From an uncultured Eubacteriales bacterium (GTDB taxonomy: Bacteria > Bacillota > Clostridia > Lachnospirales > Bianqueaceae), in the NCBI GenBank assembly GCA_902493345.1, contig CABUPM010000001.1, forward strand, positions 14,994 through 78,993: DNA of 64,000 nt, given 5' to 3'. The notes below the pieces were generated by a model. That model saw only the letters and a program-made list of their open reading frames with translations, was not told the DNA's origin and did no database searches. Positions 7,407 through 15,794 of the stretch are shown here, piece after piece; the stretch's first letter is position 1, and the number at the start of each line of letters is the position of its first letter. A program made the position numbers and the translations under genes.

Positions 7407-8747
7407 ATGATGACATACGAAGAATTTCAATTAAAGGTGAAGGAGATTGCGGAGAAGGCAGGACTGACGCAGTATGAGCTGTATTATTCAGAGCGTGAGG
7501 ATCAGTCCGTCCGGGTCATGAATCATGAGGTCTCTTCTTTCTCAAGCGATAAGGAATGCGGTGCCTGCTTCCGTTGTATCTATGAGGGGAAGATGGGGTA
7601 TGCCGCGACAGAGTTATTTGACGAGGCACAGGCGGAAGCTCTGGTATCGGATGCGATGGAGAATGCGTCCTTGATGGGAGTGGAAGGAGAAGCGGAGATC
7701 TTTGAGGGCAGCAAGGAGTATCAGTCGGTAGAGACAGAGGCCTTGCGCAGCGCGGATCTTGCAGATACAGCTATGAAGCTGTATGAGGCGGCGCTTCAGG
7801 CAGAGCTGCGTGTTCAGGCCAGTACGATGGCAGGAGCGGCACAGGTACAGGGACGGATTGAGCTGACCAATTCTGCCGGCCTTCATCTTTCCAATACCTA
7901 TGGCTATCAGCAGGCATCCAGCTTTGCTATTGTAAAAGAAGGAGACGAACAGTTCAGCGCTATGGACTTTGCGGTCACCCCGCTGCAGGAGGCAGATGTT
8001 GAGGCTATCGCGAAAAATGCGGTGCAGTCGGCGGTCGGCAAGATCGGAGCTATCCTTGTACCTACCGGTAAGTACCCGGTTGTGTTTGACGCGGATGCGA
8101 TCGGCAGCGTCCTGAGAGCGTATGTGCCGATCTTCAACGCGGATAATGCGCAGAAGGGACTCTCATTACTGGCAGGAAAAGAGGGAGAGGCCGTTGCTGC
8201 AGAGAATATTACCATCATGGATGATCCCTTCTATAAGGACAGTGTTGTTAAGACTTCCTTTGACGCCGAGGGCGTTGCGACATCGACTAAGGCTATCGTA
8301 GAAAAGGGCGTTCTTAAGACACTGCTTCACAATCTGCAGACGGCGAAAAAGGCCGGAGTGCCGGACACGGCCAATGCCAGCAAGGCGGGTTATGCCTCTC
8401 CGGTAAAAATCGCTCCATACACGTTTTATATTGTTCCTGGTACAGCTTCGCAGGAGGAGCTCTATCAACAGGCGGGAGACGGTATCCTTGTAACCAGTGT
8501 GACCGGCCTGCATGCAGGAACCAATGCGATTACCGGTGACTTCTCCATCCAGTGCGGAGGCTACAGGATCCGGGATGGCAAAAAGGCGGAAGCAATCACA
8601 TCCTTTACAGTATCCGGAAACTTCCTGACGCTCTTAAAGCATATTCAGGCAGTCGGCGCGGATCTGAAGTTCCAGATGCCTTTCGGCTTTACGGTCATCG
8701 GAGCGCCTTCCATTTTAACGGAAGAGCTGTCGGTTGCCGGTGAATAA
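7407..8747 (+). CDS. pmbA: TldE/PmbA family protein, protease partner of TldD
   Basis: This is the non-catalytic half of the TldD/TldE protease, 446 residues. It lacks an HExxxH motif, as expected, and shows family blocks such as 'GKYPVVFDADAIGSVL' near 225-240 and 'TGLHAGTNAITGDFSIQ' near 370-386. AAGGAGG precedes the start, and a second ATG directly after the first could also be used. Co-transcription with tldD is likely given the 11-base gap. A strong hairpin lies about 35 bases after the stop. Confidence 0.92.
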   Translation: MMTYEEFQLKVKEIAEKAGLTQYELYYSEREDQSVRVMNHEVSSFSSDKECGACFRCIYEGKMGYAATELFDEAQAEALVSDAMENASLMGVEGEAEIFEGSKEYQSVETEALRSADLADTAMKLYEAALQAELRVQASTMAGAAQVQGRIELTNSAGLHLSNTYGYQQASSFAIVKEGDEQFSAMDFAVTPLQEADVEAIAKNAVQSAVGKIGAILVPTGKYPVVFDADAIGSVLRAYVPIFNADNAQKGLSLLAGKEGEAVAAENITIMDDPFYKDSVVKTSFDAEGVATSTKAIVEKGVLKTLLHNLQTAKKAGVPDTANASKAGYASPVKIAPYTFYIVPGTASQEELYQQAGDGILVTSVTGLHAGTNAITGDFSIQCGGYRIRDGKKAEAITSFTVSGNFLTLLKHIQAVGADLKFQMPFGFTVIGAPSILTEELSVAGE

Positions 8748-8769
8748 ACGATACCGGAATCTTAAAAAA

Positions 8770-8821
8770 TAATAAAACGAAAACGCGGGGTCATTCCATT
8801 TTTCAGTGGAATGACCCCGCG
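8770..8821 (-). terminator. Terminator between pmbA and the membrane protein gene
   Basis: A perfect 15-base-pair stem CGCGGGGTCATTCCA (8784-8798 with 8807-8821). On the minus strand it is followed by TTTTCGTTTTATTATTTTTT, a good tail for the gene ending at 8848. It probably also halts pmbA transcripts. Confidence 0.8.
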
Positions 8822-8847
8822 TCTGTGTTGAGAAGGGCTGAGAAAAA

Positions 8848-9780
8848 TTATTCGTTAGCCGAGTCGTCAGGTTCCTGCTCCGCAATAGCGGCGGCAGCCT
8901 TGGCGGCCTCTTCTTTAGCGGCGATTTTGGCACGATACTCAGCGTTTTTACGCTCCTTAAATTCGCGGCGCTGCTGCAGCAGGATCTGCTGCTGACGGTG
9001 ATACCAGCGGAAATAGAACCAGATTCCGGTGCAATAGGCAGCGGCCAGAACCAGGAGAATCAGGCAGTAGGACCAGATCGGCGTCATTGTGCCAAGATAA
9101 GCGATATAGAGCGATGCGAAATGGATACCGATTCCGTAAAGGATATAAATGGGTTTCTGACGCTTCATACCATGGTAGAGCAGCATAAAGATCAGGATGC
9201 TCATCATTACCATAGTGATAAAATATAAGACCTGCGCCAGGCACTGAGACAGGGAGGCGGATTTTAGAATGGTATTTACATAATCGTTGATAACATCGAT
9301 GGTGGTCTCTTCGGTGACCAGAGTCTCCAGTTGTCCTTTGTTGGCAATGTCCGCGATCTTTGCTTGATTGATATAGGTCATACAGGAATAGAGGGCCGTA
9401 TAGAGCCAGTAAGAAATACCGGAAGCGATCGCCTCGTACAGATTCCATTTTCCTTTGCGCACCAGCTTGAGCGTCATGAAGGCGACCGGGGACATATATA
9501 CAGCGGTCAGGAAGGCCAGCAGCAGATAATATAATAAGACGTGATCAGAAGACTCAAACACTGCGGAAAATCCGGGGATCATCTGTAAAATCCGGTAGGT
9601 AAAGAAAGTCAGGATCTGTGAAGCGATAAAATATACACCAAAACCTACGACTACAGAAGTAAACCGGAATGGATGCTTTTTCTGCAGAACAAACAAGGCC
9701 ACAGCCAACAGCAGAATCTGCGCCGCGCTCGCGATATAAAAACCAACAATTGTACTTTGCGGAATAACCATAATATTCAT
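8848..9780 (-). CDS. Polytopic membrane protein, YhfC-like family
   Basis: A 310-residue protein with about seven to eight hydrophobic segments. Its charged C-terminal tail (about 255-310) is rich in Gln, Lys, Glu and Ala and may form a coiled coil. The opening 'IPQSTIVGFYIASAAQ' and 'YFIASQILTFF' resemble the YhfC family (PF10086), remote relatives of CAAX-type intramembrane proteases. I do not see a convincing EExxR catalytic motif; the matching helix reads EAIASGISYWLYTALY, so proteolytic activity is doubtful. A TATAAT at about 9817-9822 (minus strand) fits a promoter with a poor -35. The start may be ATG 9780 or 9771. The family call is tentative. Confidence 0.65.
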   Translation of the reverse strand: MNIMVIPQSTIVGFYIASAAQILLLAVALFVLQKKHPFRFTSVVVGFGVYFIASQILTFFTYRILQMIPGFSAVFESSDHVLLYYLLLAFLTAVYMSPVAFMTLKLVRKGKWNLYEAIASGISYWLYTALYSCMTYINQAKIADIANKGQLETLVTEETTIDVINDYVNTILKSASLSQCLAQVLYFITMVMMSILIFMLLYHGMKRQKPIYILYGIGIHFASLYIAYLGTMTPIWSYCLILLVLAAAYCTGIWFYFRWYHRQQQILLQQRREFKERKNAEYRAKIAAKEEAAKAAAAIAEQEPDDSANE

Positions 9781-9842
9781 ACCTCTCCTAATGATTAAGT
9801 TATTATGATTATTATACCGTATCTTTAAGACTTTGGAAAGAG

Positions 9843-11288
9843 TTATTTTACAGGTTTATAAAAATTTGTTCGTTTTCCTTTTTTCACTTCGACAATGGGT
9901 TTGCGGATCAGAACATTGCCAAGCGCCCGGCCGTCAAAGGGGATAAGGGGCCAGGTATAGCGTAATCCGCTGAAGGAGTGCGTTGTGAAGAGAACGATGC
10001 CGAGGACGAGAACACCTGCGAGCAGCCCCCACCATCCGGCGATTCCGACAAGGATTAAGAAGAATACACGGTAGATCCGCAGGGCAAGGCCAAACTCAAT
10101 ACTTGGTACAGCGTAGGTTGCAAGATCGGTAAAGGCCATAAACAGAACGCTTTCCGGATGCATGATATGGATATCAATCGCAAATTGGCCGAGGAGCAGT
10201 CCGCCGATGATTCCCATTGCCGTGGAGAGGCCGGAGGGCGTATGGATGGATGCCATTCGCAGGATCTCCATCCCCAATTCGATGAGGAGAAGCTGAACAA
10301 AGAGCGGCAATGCATCTGCTTCCTGCGGTACCAGGAAAAGGAGCCAGTGCGGAAGGAGCGCCGGGTCTGTCTGGGCAATACAGAGCCAGGCAGGAGCGAA
10401 AAAGAGACAGGAAAGCATGGCGATAAAACGAATCCACCTGGTGTAGGTTCCGACCAGAGGATTCTGGTAATAATCTTCAGAGTGCTGAGTGAAATGAAAC
10501 ATTGTCGCGGGAAAGAGCATAGCGGAAGGAGAGTTGTCTACCAGAACGATGACATGTCCTTCCAAAAGATGAGCCGCGGTGACATCCGGACGCTCGGTGA
10601 ATTTGGCCTGCGGGAATGGATTGTACCAGCGCTTTTTGATGAGAAGCTCCTCCAGTGTTTTTTCTCCCATCAGGAGTGCGTCGGTATCCAGTTTTTTTAG
10701 CGCGTCCCGCAGATGATCCAAAAGATCCGGATCGGCCAGCGAGTCCATATAACCGATGACAACGTCTGTTTTGGAAGAGTTGCCGACAGTGTAGATCTCA
10801 TAGACAAGCTGCGGATCCCGAATCCTACGGCGAATCAGCGCTGTGTTGAAAACGATGGTCTCGACCAGACCGTCACGGGCGCCGCGCGTAACTTTTTCCA
10901 GATCAGGCTCTTCCGGACTGCGGCTGGGATAGGTTCTTGTATCCAGCAAAATTCCGCTGTCAAATCCGTCGATCAGAAGGAGAAGCTCGCCGGAAAGAAT
11001 CATGCGGACGGCGAGATCCCAATCATCGGTGATTTCCGATTCAAGATATCCGATCTGGGACTGCAAAAAATGCTGCAGAGAGGAGAGGTCTTCACAGGGC
11101 GCGGCTCCCTGGATCGTCTGAAAAATCCGTAGGATCGTATCATCCTTACTTAATCCGTCGATGGAAACATATAGGGCATCCCGACCGCCGATGAGGATGT
11201 GCCGGGAAATGATATCAAAGCTTTTTTGAATAGGAAGCTTTTCTTGTAAAACAGCTTCATTTTCTGCAATTTTCTTGCTGAATGCCAT
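9843..11288 (-). CDS. Spore germination protein, GerA family A-subunit (SpoVAF-like)
   Basis: Membrane protein of the GerAA/GerKA/SpoVAF superfamily, located in the inner spore membrane and taking part in the response to germinants. The 481 residues contain the cytosolic N-terminal domain (about 1-245, including 'ILSGELLLLIDG' near 97-108 and 'TRGARDGLVETIVFNTALIRRR' split over 133-155), then a cluster of about six membrane helices (275-440). It ends in a short basic tail with 'GRALGNVLIRKP'. No B or C subunit genes follow, so it is a lone A-type protein, which suggests the SpoVAF subgroup. A sigma-G-like promoter lies just upstream. Confidence 0.88.
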   Translation of the reverse strand: MAFSKKIAENEAVLQEKLPIQKSFDIISRHILIGGRDALYVSIDGLSKDDTILRIFQTIQGAAPCEDLSSLQHFLQSQIGYLESEITDDWDLAVRMILSGELLLLIDGFDSGILLDTRTYPSRSPEEPDLEKVTRGARDGLVETIVFNTALIRRRIRDPQLVYEIYTVGNSSKTDVVIGYMDSLADPDLLDHLRDALKKLDTDALLMGEKTLEELLIKKRWYNPFPQAKFTERPDVTAAHLLEGHVIVLVDNSPSAMLFPATMFHFTQHSEDYYQNPLVGTYTRWIRFIAMLSCLFFAPAWLCIAQTDPALLPHWLLFLVPQEADALPLFVQLLLIELGMEILRMASIHTPSGLSTAMGIIGGLLLGQFAIDIHIMHPESVLFMAFTDLATYAVPSIEFGLALRIYRVFFLILVGIAGWWGLLAGVLVLGIVLFTTHSFSGLRYTWPLIPFDGRALGNVLIRKPIVEVKKGKRTNFYKPVK

Positions 11289-11309
11289 GCTTATCCCTCC
11301 ATTCTATTT

Positions 11310-11339
11310 CAGTATGGTTTACTGAAAGAAAAATATGTA
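11310..11339 (-). promoter_or_regulatory. Candidate forespore (sigma-G-like) promoter for the germination gene
   Basis: On the minus strand, TACATA (11339-11334), 17 bases, CATACTG (11316-11310). This approximates the sigma-F/G pattern GHATR-N17/18-CATNHTA with one mismatch in each element. It sits 22 bases before the start codon of a gene from a classically forespore-expressed family. Confidence 0.45.
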
Positions 11340-11417
11340 AAAGATATGTAAAGCAGGAGATATTTTTTGATTCTTTTAGAAGGGATGCACAATTTGAGGT
11401 TTTCGTGAAAATATTAC

Positions 11418-11446
11418 TGGAAATATGCTGAAGCCTATGTTATAAT
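11418..11446 (+). promoter_or_regulatory. Promoter for prs, extended -10 type
   Basis: TATAAT (11441-11446) preceded by TGT (extended -10), with a poor -35 TGGAAA (11418-11423) at 17 bases. The same TGGAAA-N17-TATAAT arrangement occurs before pfkA. Confidence 0.55.
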
Positions 11447-11512
11447 GAGGCTGTAGTAGCAATGCACTCATTTTTATCTACAATAGAAGAGATCTGGAAA
11501 GGTAGGAAGAAA

Positions 11513-12694
11513 ATGTCATTTAATATCACATCGGATCAGATCGAGCACAACCAGGTAGCTCCCCTGGGTATTCTTGTTATGAAGGGAACGGAGGAGATCA
11601 GCGCGAAGGTAAATGATCATCTGACGAAGCTGTATGCCAAGTATGAAGGCTCACAGCAGCGTGTGGAATCCTTCCTGATGAACGTAAGGTGCCCGCGTTT
11701 TCAGAGCGGGGACGGCAAGGGTGTGTTAGACCATTCCGTAAGAGGATTGGACGTTTATATCATCTGCGATCCGGGCAACTACAACTGCAGTTATAACATG
11801 TTTGGACACGAGGTTCCCATGTCTCCGGATGAGCATTTTGCGGATCTGAAGCGTGCGATTCAGGCTATTGGCGGTAAGGCGCATCGTATCAATGTGATCA
11901 TGCCGATCCTGTATGGCGGCCGTCAGCATCGTAAGAATGCCAGAGAATCTCTCGATTGCGCAGTAGCTTTGCAGGAGCTGCAGAACATGGGAGTATCGGA
12001 GGTTGTTACCTTTGACGCGCATGATCCGCGTGTACAGAATGCGGTTCCGCTGATGGGCTTTGATAATGTAATTCCCTCTTACCAGACGCTGAAGGCTCTG
12101 CTCAAGCATGTTCCGGATATTATGCTGGACAAGGACAATTTTATGGTTGTAAGCCCGGATGCCGGCGCGATGGACCGGAATGTATATTATGCTTCCGTCC
12201 TGGGCGTGGAGTTGGGGATGTATTATAAGCGGCGTGATTTTTCCGTAATCAAGAACGGACGCAACCCGATCGTTGCGCATGAGTTCTTGGGCGGCGATGT
12301 CAGCGGCAAGGATATTTTCATCTATGATGATATTATTTCTTCCGGTGAATCCATGCTGGATATTGCTTATGATTTGCGGAAGCGCGGCGCGGGCCGTATT
12401 TTTGCCGGTTGTACCTACGCGCTCTTTACCGAGGGAATCGACAAGTTCCAGACAGCCGTTGACAACGGAGTTTTGTCCGGAGTCCTTTCTACCAATCTGA
12501 CATACCGCAGGCCGGAGCTGATGGAAGCTCCCTGGTATTATGAGGTAGATTGTTCCAAGTATATGGCTTATCTGATCGCGGCGCTGAATCACGATATGTC
12601 GGTAAGTCTTCTGCTGGATCCTCTGAGTAAAATCAATAATCTGGTTAAGGGCCATCGCGAAGAGTCCAAGGACCAACAGCTGGATCTCTTTTAA
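11513..12694 (+). CDS. prs: Ribose-phosphate pyrophosphokinase (PRPP synthetase), long divergent form
   Basis: Makes PRPP from ribose 5-phosphate and ATP for nucleotide, histidine and NAD synthesis. The 393-residue protein is longer than the usual 310-320. It keeps the PRPP-binding loop IFIYDDIISSGESM (near 271-284), the 'DAHDPRVQNA' motif (about 166-175) and the RxQHRKNARE-type ATP loop (GGRQHRKNARES, about 135-146). ATG 11513 (MSFNITSDQ) follows AGGAAG with proper spacing; an upstream ATG at 11462 would add 17 residues and is less likely. It is followed by a terminator and then a LUD gene. Lachnospiraceae often carry this long type beside a canonical Prs. Confidence 0.88.
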   Translation: MSFNITSDQIEHNQVAPLGILVMKGTEEISAKVNDHLTKLYAKYEGSQQRVESFLMNVRCPRFQSGDGKGVLDHSVRGLDVYIICDPGNYNCSYNMFGHEVPMSPDEHFADLKRAIQAIGGKAHRINVIMPILYGGRQHRKNARESLDCAVALQELQNMGVSEVVTFDAHDPRVQNAVPLMGFDNVIPSYQTLKALLKHVPDIMLDKDNFMVVSPDAGAMDRNVYYASVLGVELGMYYKRRDFSVIKNGRNPIVAHEFLGGDVSGKDIFIYDDIISSGESMLDIAYDLRKRGAGRIFAGCTYALFTEGIDKFQTAVDNGVLSGVLSTNLTYRRPELMEAPWYYEVDCSKYMAYLIAALNHDMSVSLLLDPLSKINNLVKGHREESKDQQLDLF

Positions 12695-12700
12695 GAGAGT

Positions 12701-12728
12701 TTAAAGCCGCCCTGAGGGGCGGCTTTAA
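12701..12728 (+). terminator. Hairpin terminator after prs
   Basis: A 12-base stem TTAAAGCCGCCC/GGGCGGCTTTAA with loop TGAG, starting six bases after the prs stop. The T's are within the stem arm, so termination may be partial and the LUD gene could be read through. Confidence 0.65.
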
Positions 12729-12752
12729 TATAAATAAAGGGAGGAATCTTAT

Positions 12753-13394
12753 ATGAATGATCCATTGAAAAAATGGCGCTATGAGGCGATCGGCAAGTCG
12801 ATTACCGAAACATTGAAGGAAAAAGAGTTTGATGCGCACTATGTAGACAATCTGGAAGAAGCAACCCAGATGGTTCTGGATATGGTTCCGGAAGGCGCTT
12901 TGATCGGTTTGGGCGGTTCTGTAACGCTGAATCAGATGGGTGTGATCGATACGTTCCGTCATGGCAATTATCGTTTGATTGATCGCTATCAATGTTCGAA
13001 TCATGCAGAAGAAGTACAGAAGTATCATGAGGCGTTAAACGCTGAGTATTTCCTATGTAGTACCAACGCGATCACAAAGACGGGAGAACTGGTCAATATG
13101 GATTGTTCCGGCAACCGTGTTGCTGCCATGATTTTTGGACCGCAGCGTGTGATCATCGTCGCCGGAGCCAATAAGGTCGTTGAAGACCTGAACGCTGCCA
13201 TGGCGCGTATTAAGGAAGTGGCCCCGCTAAACGCAAAGCGGATCCGGCACGATACGCCATGTACACATAGCGGCTACTGCGAGGACTGCAAGACTCGAAA
13301 GAGGATGTGCAACTATATGACGGTGATCTACCATGGTATGAAAAATCCGGGACGTATTACAGTGATCGTTGTAGGAGACGAAGTGGGATTATAA
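12753..13394 (+). CDS. LUD domain protein (LutC/DUF162 family)
   Basis: A 213-residue protein of the LUD family, related to LutC of the lactate-utilisation LutABC complex. Typical blocks are MVPEGALIGLGGSVTLNQMG (about 44-63), 'FLCSTNAITKTGELVNMD' (about 98-115) and 'RVIIVAGANKVVEDL' (about 130-144). A Cys/His-rich C-terminal stretch (CTHSGYCEDC, about 170-179, then CNY) could bind metal. No LutA or LutB is adjacent, so a lactate role cannot be assumed. The start is supported by GGGAGG. It lies between two hairpin terminators. Confidence 0.82.
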   Translation: MNDPLKKWRYEAIGKSITETLKEKEFDAHYVDNLEEATQMVLDMVPEGALIGLGGSVTLNQMGVIDTFRHGNYRLIDRYQCSNHAEEVQKYHEALNAEYFLCSTNAITKTGELVNMDCSGNRVAAMIFGPQRVIIVAGANKVVEDLNAAMARIKEVAPLNAKRIRHDTPCTHSGYCEDCKTRKRMCNYMTVIYHGMKNPGRITVIVVGDEVGL

Positions 13395-13410
13395 AAAGGG
13401 AGATTATTAA

Positions 13411-13457
13411 AACAAGCCATGTCTGACGTATATAAGTCGGACATGGCTTGTTTGTTT
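13411..13457 (+). terminator. Rho-independent terminator after the LUD gene
   Basis: A 17-base stem (13411-13427 with 13436-13452, one G-U pair) followed by TTGTTTAT. It lies between converging LUD and lexA genes and may serve both. Confidence 0.8.
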
Positions 13458-13491
13458 ATAAGGATTCATCGGTTGAAGGAGAGTGAGGGAC

Positions 13492-14157
13492 TCATTCCAA
13501 GCGGCGGTAGACACCGATCACTCGGCCGAGGACCGAAGCGTCTTTGACATAAATCGGCTTCATATAATCATTTTCCGGCTGCAGACGGATAAAATCCTTT
13601 TCACGGAAAAAGCGCTTTACAGTTGCGCTGTCATCAATTAAGGCAACAACAATGTCGCCGTTGTGCGCTGTGCTCTGCTGTGTAACCAGGATCATATCTC
13701 CATCCAGAATGCCGGCATTGATCATGCTCTCGCCGCGAACCTTCAGCATGAAGGCTTTTTCCGGGTCGCTTCCAAGACATTCCAGAGGCAAAGCAAAATA
13801 TTCTTCGATATTTTCGACAGCCAGGATGGGTTCGCCGGCGGTTACCCGACCAATAATCGGGACCTGGCCGATCTCCGACTGGGGAACAGAACGGAACTCC
13901 TGCTCCGGTACATCCTCCGGCAGATACTCCTTTTCCGGATGGTATAGAATCTCAATAGCACGCGGTTTGGTAGGATCGCGGCGAATATAGCCCTTTCTCT
14001 CCAGACGCTCTAGGTGTCCATGGACGGTAGAAGTAGAACTCAGATTGGCTGCTTCGCAGATCTCACGGACTGACGGCGGATAGCCGCGCTGTGCCTGCTT
14101 TTGTATGATAAAATTCAGGATTTGCTGCTGCTTAGGTGATAAATCCTTGCTCTTCAC
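13492..14157 (-). CDS. lexA: SOS repressor LexA
   Basis: Transcriptional repressor of the DNA-damage response; RecA-stimulated self-cleavage inactivates it. The 221 residues show an N-terminal winged helix-turn-helix (about 1-65, with [12 protein letters not shown] as the recognition region), the Ala107-Gly108 cleavage site (VTAGEP), catalytic Ser144 (RGESM) and Lys181 (ATVKR). The promoter upstream carries a LexA box over its -35, so the gene is probably autorepressed. It is divergent from yneA, the same arrangement as in Bacillus subtilis. Confidence 0.97.
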   Translation of the reverse strand: MKSKDLSPKQQQILNFIIQKQAQRGYPPSVREICEAANLSSTSTVHGHLERLERKGYIRRDPTKPRAIEILYHPEKEYLPEDVPEQEFRSVPQSEIGQVPIIGRVTAGEPILAVENIEEYFALPLECLGSDPEKAFMLKVRGESMINAGILDGDMILVTQQSTAHNGDIVVALIDDSATVKRFFREKDFIRLQPENDYMKPIYVKDASVLGRVIGVYRRLE

Positions 14158-14202
14158 GGTATCATATCCTTTCTTTCAATGAATCCATAATCATATATTC
14201 TT

Positions 14203-14231
14203 AGTATAACATATCTTACTGTAAAAGTCAA
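14203..14231 (-). promoter_or_regulatory. lexA promoter
   Basis: On the minus strand, TTGACT (14231-14226), 17 bases, TATACT (14208-14203). The -35 overlaps the LexA box at 14229-14242. Confidence 0.75.
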
Positions 14232-14242
14232 ACAATTGTTCG
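14229..14242. promoter_or_regulatory. LexA box overlapping the lexA -35
   Basis: CAAACAATTGTTCG differs from the Firmicute consensus CGAAC-N4-GTTCG at one base. Its position over the lexA -35 fits autorepression. Confidence 0.75.
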
Positions 14243-14252
14243 TGAAAAAATG

Positions 14253-14266
14253 AGAAGATACGTTCG
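14253..14266. promoter_or_regulatory. Possible weak LexA box between lexA and yneA
   Basis: AGAAGATACGTTCG has a perfect GTTCG half and two mismatches in the other half. It lies between the two promoters. A still weaker match, AGAACATACATTCC, lies at 14327-14340. Confidence 0.4.
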
Positions 14267-14284
14267 TTTTTTTGAGAAAAAGTA

Positions 14285-14313
14285 TTGACAGAAACATTTG
14301 TTCGTGGTAGAAT
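14285..14313 (+). promoter_or_regulatory. yneA promoter with embedded LexA box
   Basis: TTGACA (14285-14290), 17-base spacer, TAGAAT (14308-14313). The spacer begins with GAAACATTTGTTCG (14291-14304), a LexA box with a perfect right half and two mismatches on the left. A bound repressor would block polymerase directly. Confidence 0.75.
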
Positions 14314-14362
14314 CGACTCATAAACAAGAACATACATTCCGATCTGAAAGGAGAACACTATC

Positions 14363-14704
14363 ATGACTATGAATCCTTCTGTATCTCACAATGCGGTTTC
14401 CCGCTCTCATTCTTTTGGCGCTTCTAAGTACGTGATTGGAGCATTGGTGCTTATAATTGGCTTATTTGCAATGTTTTTTCTGCGGCAGCCGACATTCGCG
14501 CAGGAGGACTCTGTTATAGTATATGAGTCCGTACAGATTCACGAAGGCGACTCTTTGTGGTCGATTGCCGAACAGTATGCTGTAGAGGAACAAGACATAC
14601 GTTCGTATATACAGGATATATGTTCGCTGAATGATTTGTCATCGGATGAGACAATTTACGCGGGACAGTATTTGATCCTGCCGATCACACGGACAATGCA
14701 CTGA
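14363..14704 (+). CDS. yneA: SOS-induced cell division suppressor, YneA-like (LysM)
   Basis: A 113-residue membrane-anchored LysM protein: short N-terminus, one transmembrane helix (about 23-40), then an extracytoplasmic LysM domain (about 54-106, VQIHEGDSLWSIAEQY opening). YneA in Bacillus subtilis is expressed from a LexA-controlled promoter divergent from lexA and delays septation during DNA damage. Size, topology and gene position here are the same. AAAGGAG lies nine bases before the start. The stop is one base from the stop of the converging recombinase gene, so the two messages probably overlap at their 3' ends. The function is inferred from context and architecture. Confidence 0.85.
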   Translation: MTMNPSVSHNAVSRSHSFGASKYVIGALVLIIGLFAMFFLRQPTFAQEDSVIVYESVQIHEGDSLWSIAEQYAVEEQDIRSYIQDICSLNDLSSDETIYAGQYLILPITRTMH

Positions 14705-14705
14705 T

Positions 14706-15794
14706 TTATTCTTCTGTCTGCGGATCATCATCATCTTTTTCACGGCGCAGTGTAACAGCGTTGGCGGCCATTCTCCTTCGGGAGTCCTCCATCTGTGCAT
14801 AATGGCGCCGTGTCGTATTTACATCCTTGTGCCCCAGTACGTCTGCTACCAGATAGATGTCGCCTGTTTCGCTGTACAAGGCCGTGCCGTAGGTGCTGCG
14901 CAGCTTATGGGGAGATATTTTCTTCATACGGGTGACGACAGAGGCGTATTTTTTGACGATATTCTCAACAGCCCGCACGGTGAGACGCCGTTTCTGCATC
15001 GATAAAAAGAGGGCGTCTTCGTGGCCGCTTTGCGGAATAATATGCTTTCGTTCCTCCAGATAGGGCTTCAGCGCGTCTTCAACCTCACGTCCAAAGTAGA
15101 GGACCGCTTCATTGCCGCCCTTGCGTGTGATCTTTAATCCGTTGATACTGGAATCGATATCGCTCAGGTTCAGTCCTACACATTCAGACACACGCATTCC
15201 TGTTCCGAGAAGCAGGGTAATCAGAGCGAGATCTCTGGCATGTGTATATTTATGATAGATCTGCTGGCGGCTCGTCAGCTTTTCTCCGGAATCGACCTCG
15301 TCCAATAGGCGGGCTACTTCATCGACCTCCAGACGGATGATGTTTTTTTCGTGGATCTTGGGAGTATCGACCAACATTGCGGGATTGCCCTGGATTTTCT
15401 GCTTCTTATAGAAGTACTTGAAGAGACTGCGGACAGCGGCGATCTTTCGCGCTTTTCCGTTTTCACCGTTCTGCATCTCTGTGAGTTCCCCCTCGGAAGT
15501 CTCTTTTTCGTAATAGGTCAGATATTCCAGAAAACGCTCAATATCCTGAACGCCTACCAGATTCAGGTCCTTCAGCGTCAGATCATGCATCTTTTTTCCT
15601 TGAAATGCAGGGATATATTCTGTCAGGTACTGAAAAAAGATCTTCAGGTCATAGGCATATCCCAGACGCGTTCTTTCTGCTGTCGTAGGTTCAATTCCTC
15701 GAAAATATTCAAAACAGAAATCCGGCAGTTCCAACAGAAGGTCCCGCAGACGGAGGATCATCTTGCGGCGCTGTTCTTCATGATAGCTGCTCAT
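14706..15794 (-). CDS. Tyrosine recombinase, XerC/D-like
   Basis: A 362-residue site-specific recombinase or integrase with a SAM-like N-terminal core-binding domain (about 35-135) and a catalytic domain holding the full active site: R201 (GTGMRVSE), K225 (ITRKGG), H296 and R299 (SPHKLRS), H322 (LGHKD) and nucleophile Y332 (RRHYAQ). The start at 15794 overlaps the ttcA stop by four bases (ATGA), which argues for a chromosomal housekeeping gene rather than a phage integrase. No attachment repeats or cargo genes are visible. It may be an accessory Xer-type enzyme for chromosome resolution; which one cannot be told from sequence alone. Confidence 0.85.
   Translation of the reverse strand: MSSYHEEQRRKMILRLRDLLLELPDFCFEYFRGIEPTTAERTRLGYAYDLKIFFQYLTEYIPAFQGKKMHDLTLKDLNLVGVQDIERFLEYLTYYEKETSEGELTEMQNGENGKARKIAAVRSLFKYFYKKQKIQGNPAMLVDTPKIHEKNIIRLEVDEVARLLDEVDSGEKLTSRQQIYHKYTHARDLALITLLLGTGMRVSECVGLNLSDIDSSINGLKITRKGGNEAVLYFGREVEDALKPYLEERKHIIPQSGHEDALFLSMQKRRLTVRAVENIVKKYASVVTRMKKISPHKLRSTYGTALYSETGDIYLVADVLGHKDVNTTRRHYAQMEDSRRRMAANAVTLRREKDDDDPQTEE

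Noticed and set aside
11726..12676. 316-codon minus-strand ORF
   Set aside because: Antisense to prs with no recognisable domain; prs has promoter, ribosome site and motifs.
14706..15794. Mobile-element integrase
   Set aside because: No flanking repeats, cargo or tRNA site; the four-base overlap with ttcA argues for a resident gene.
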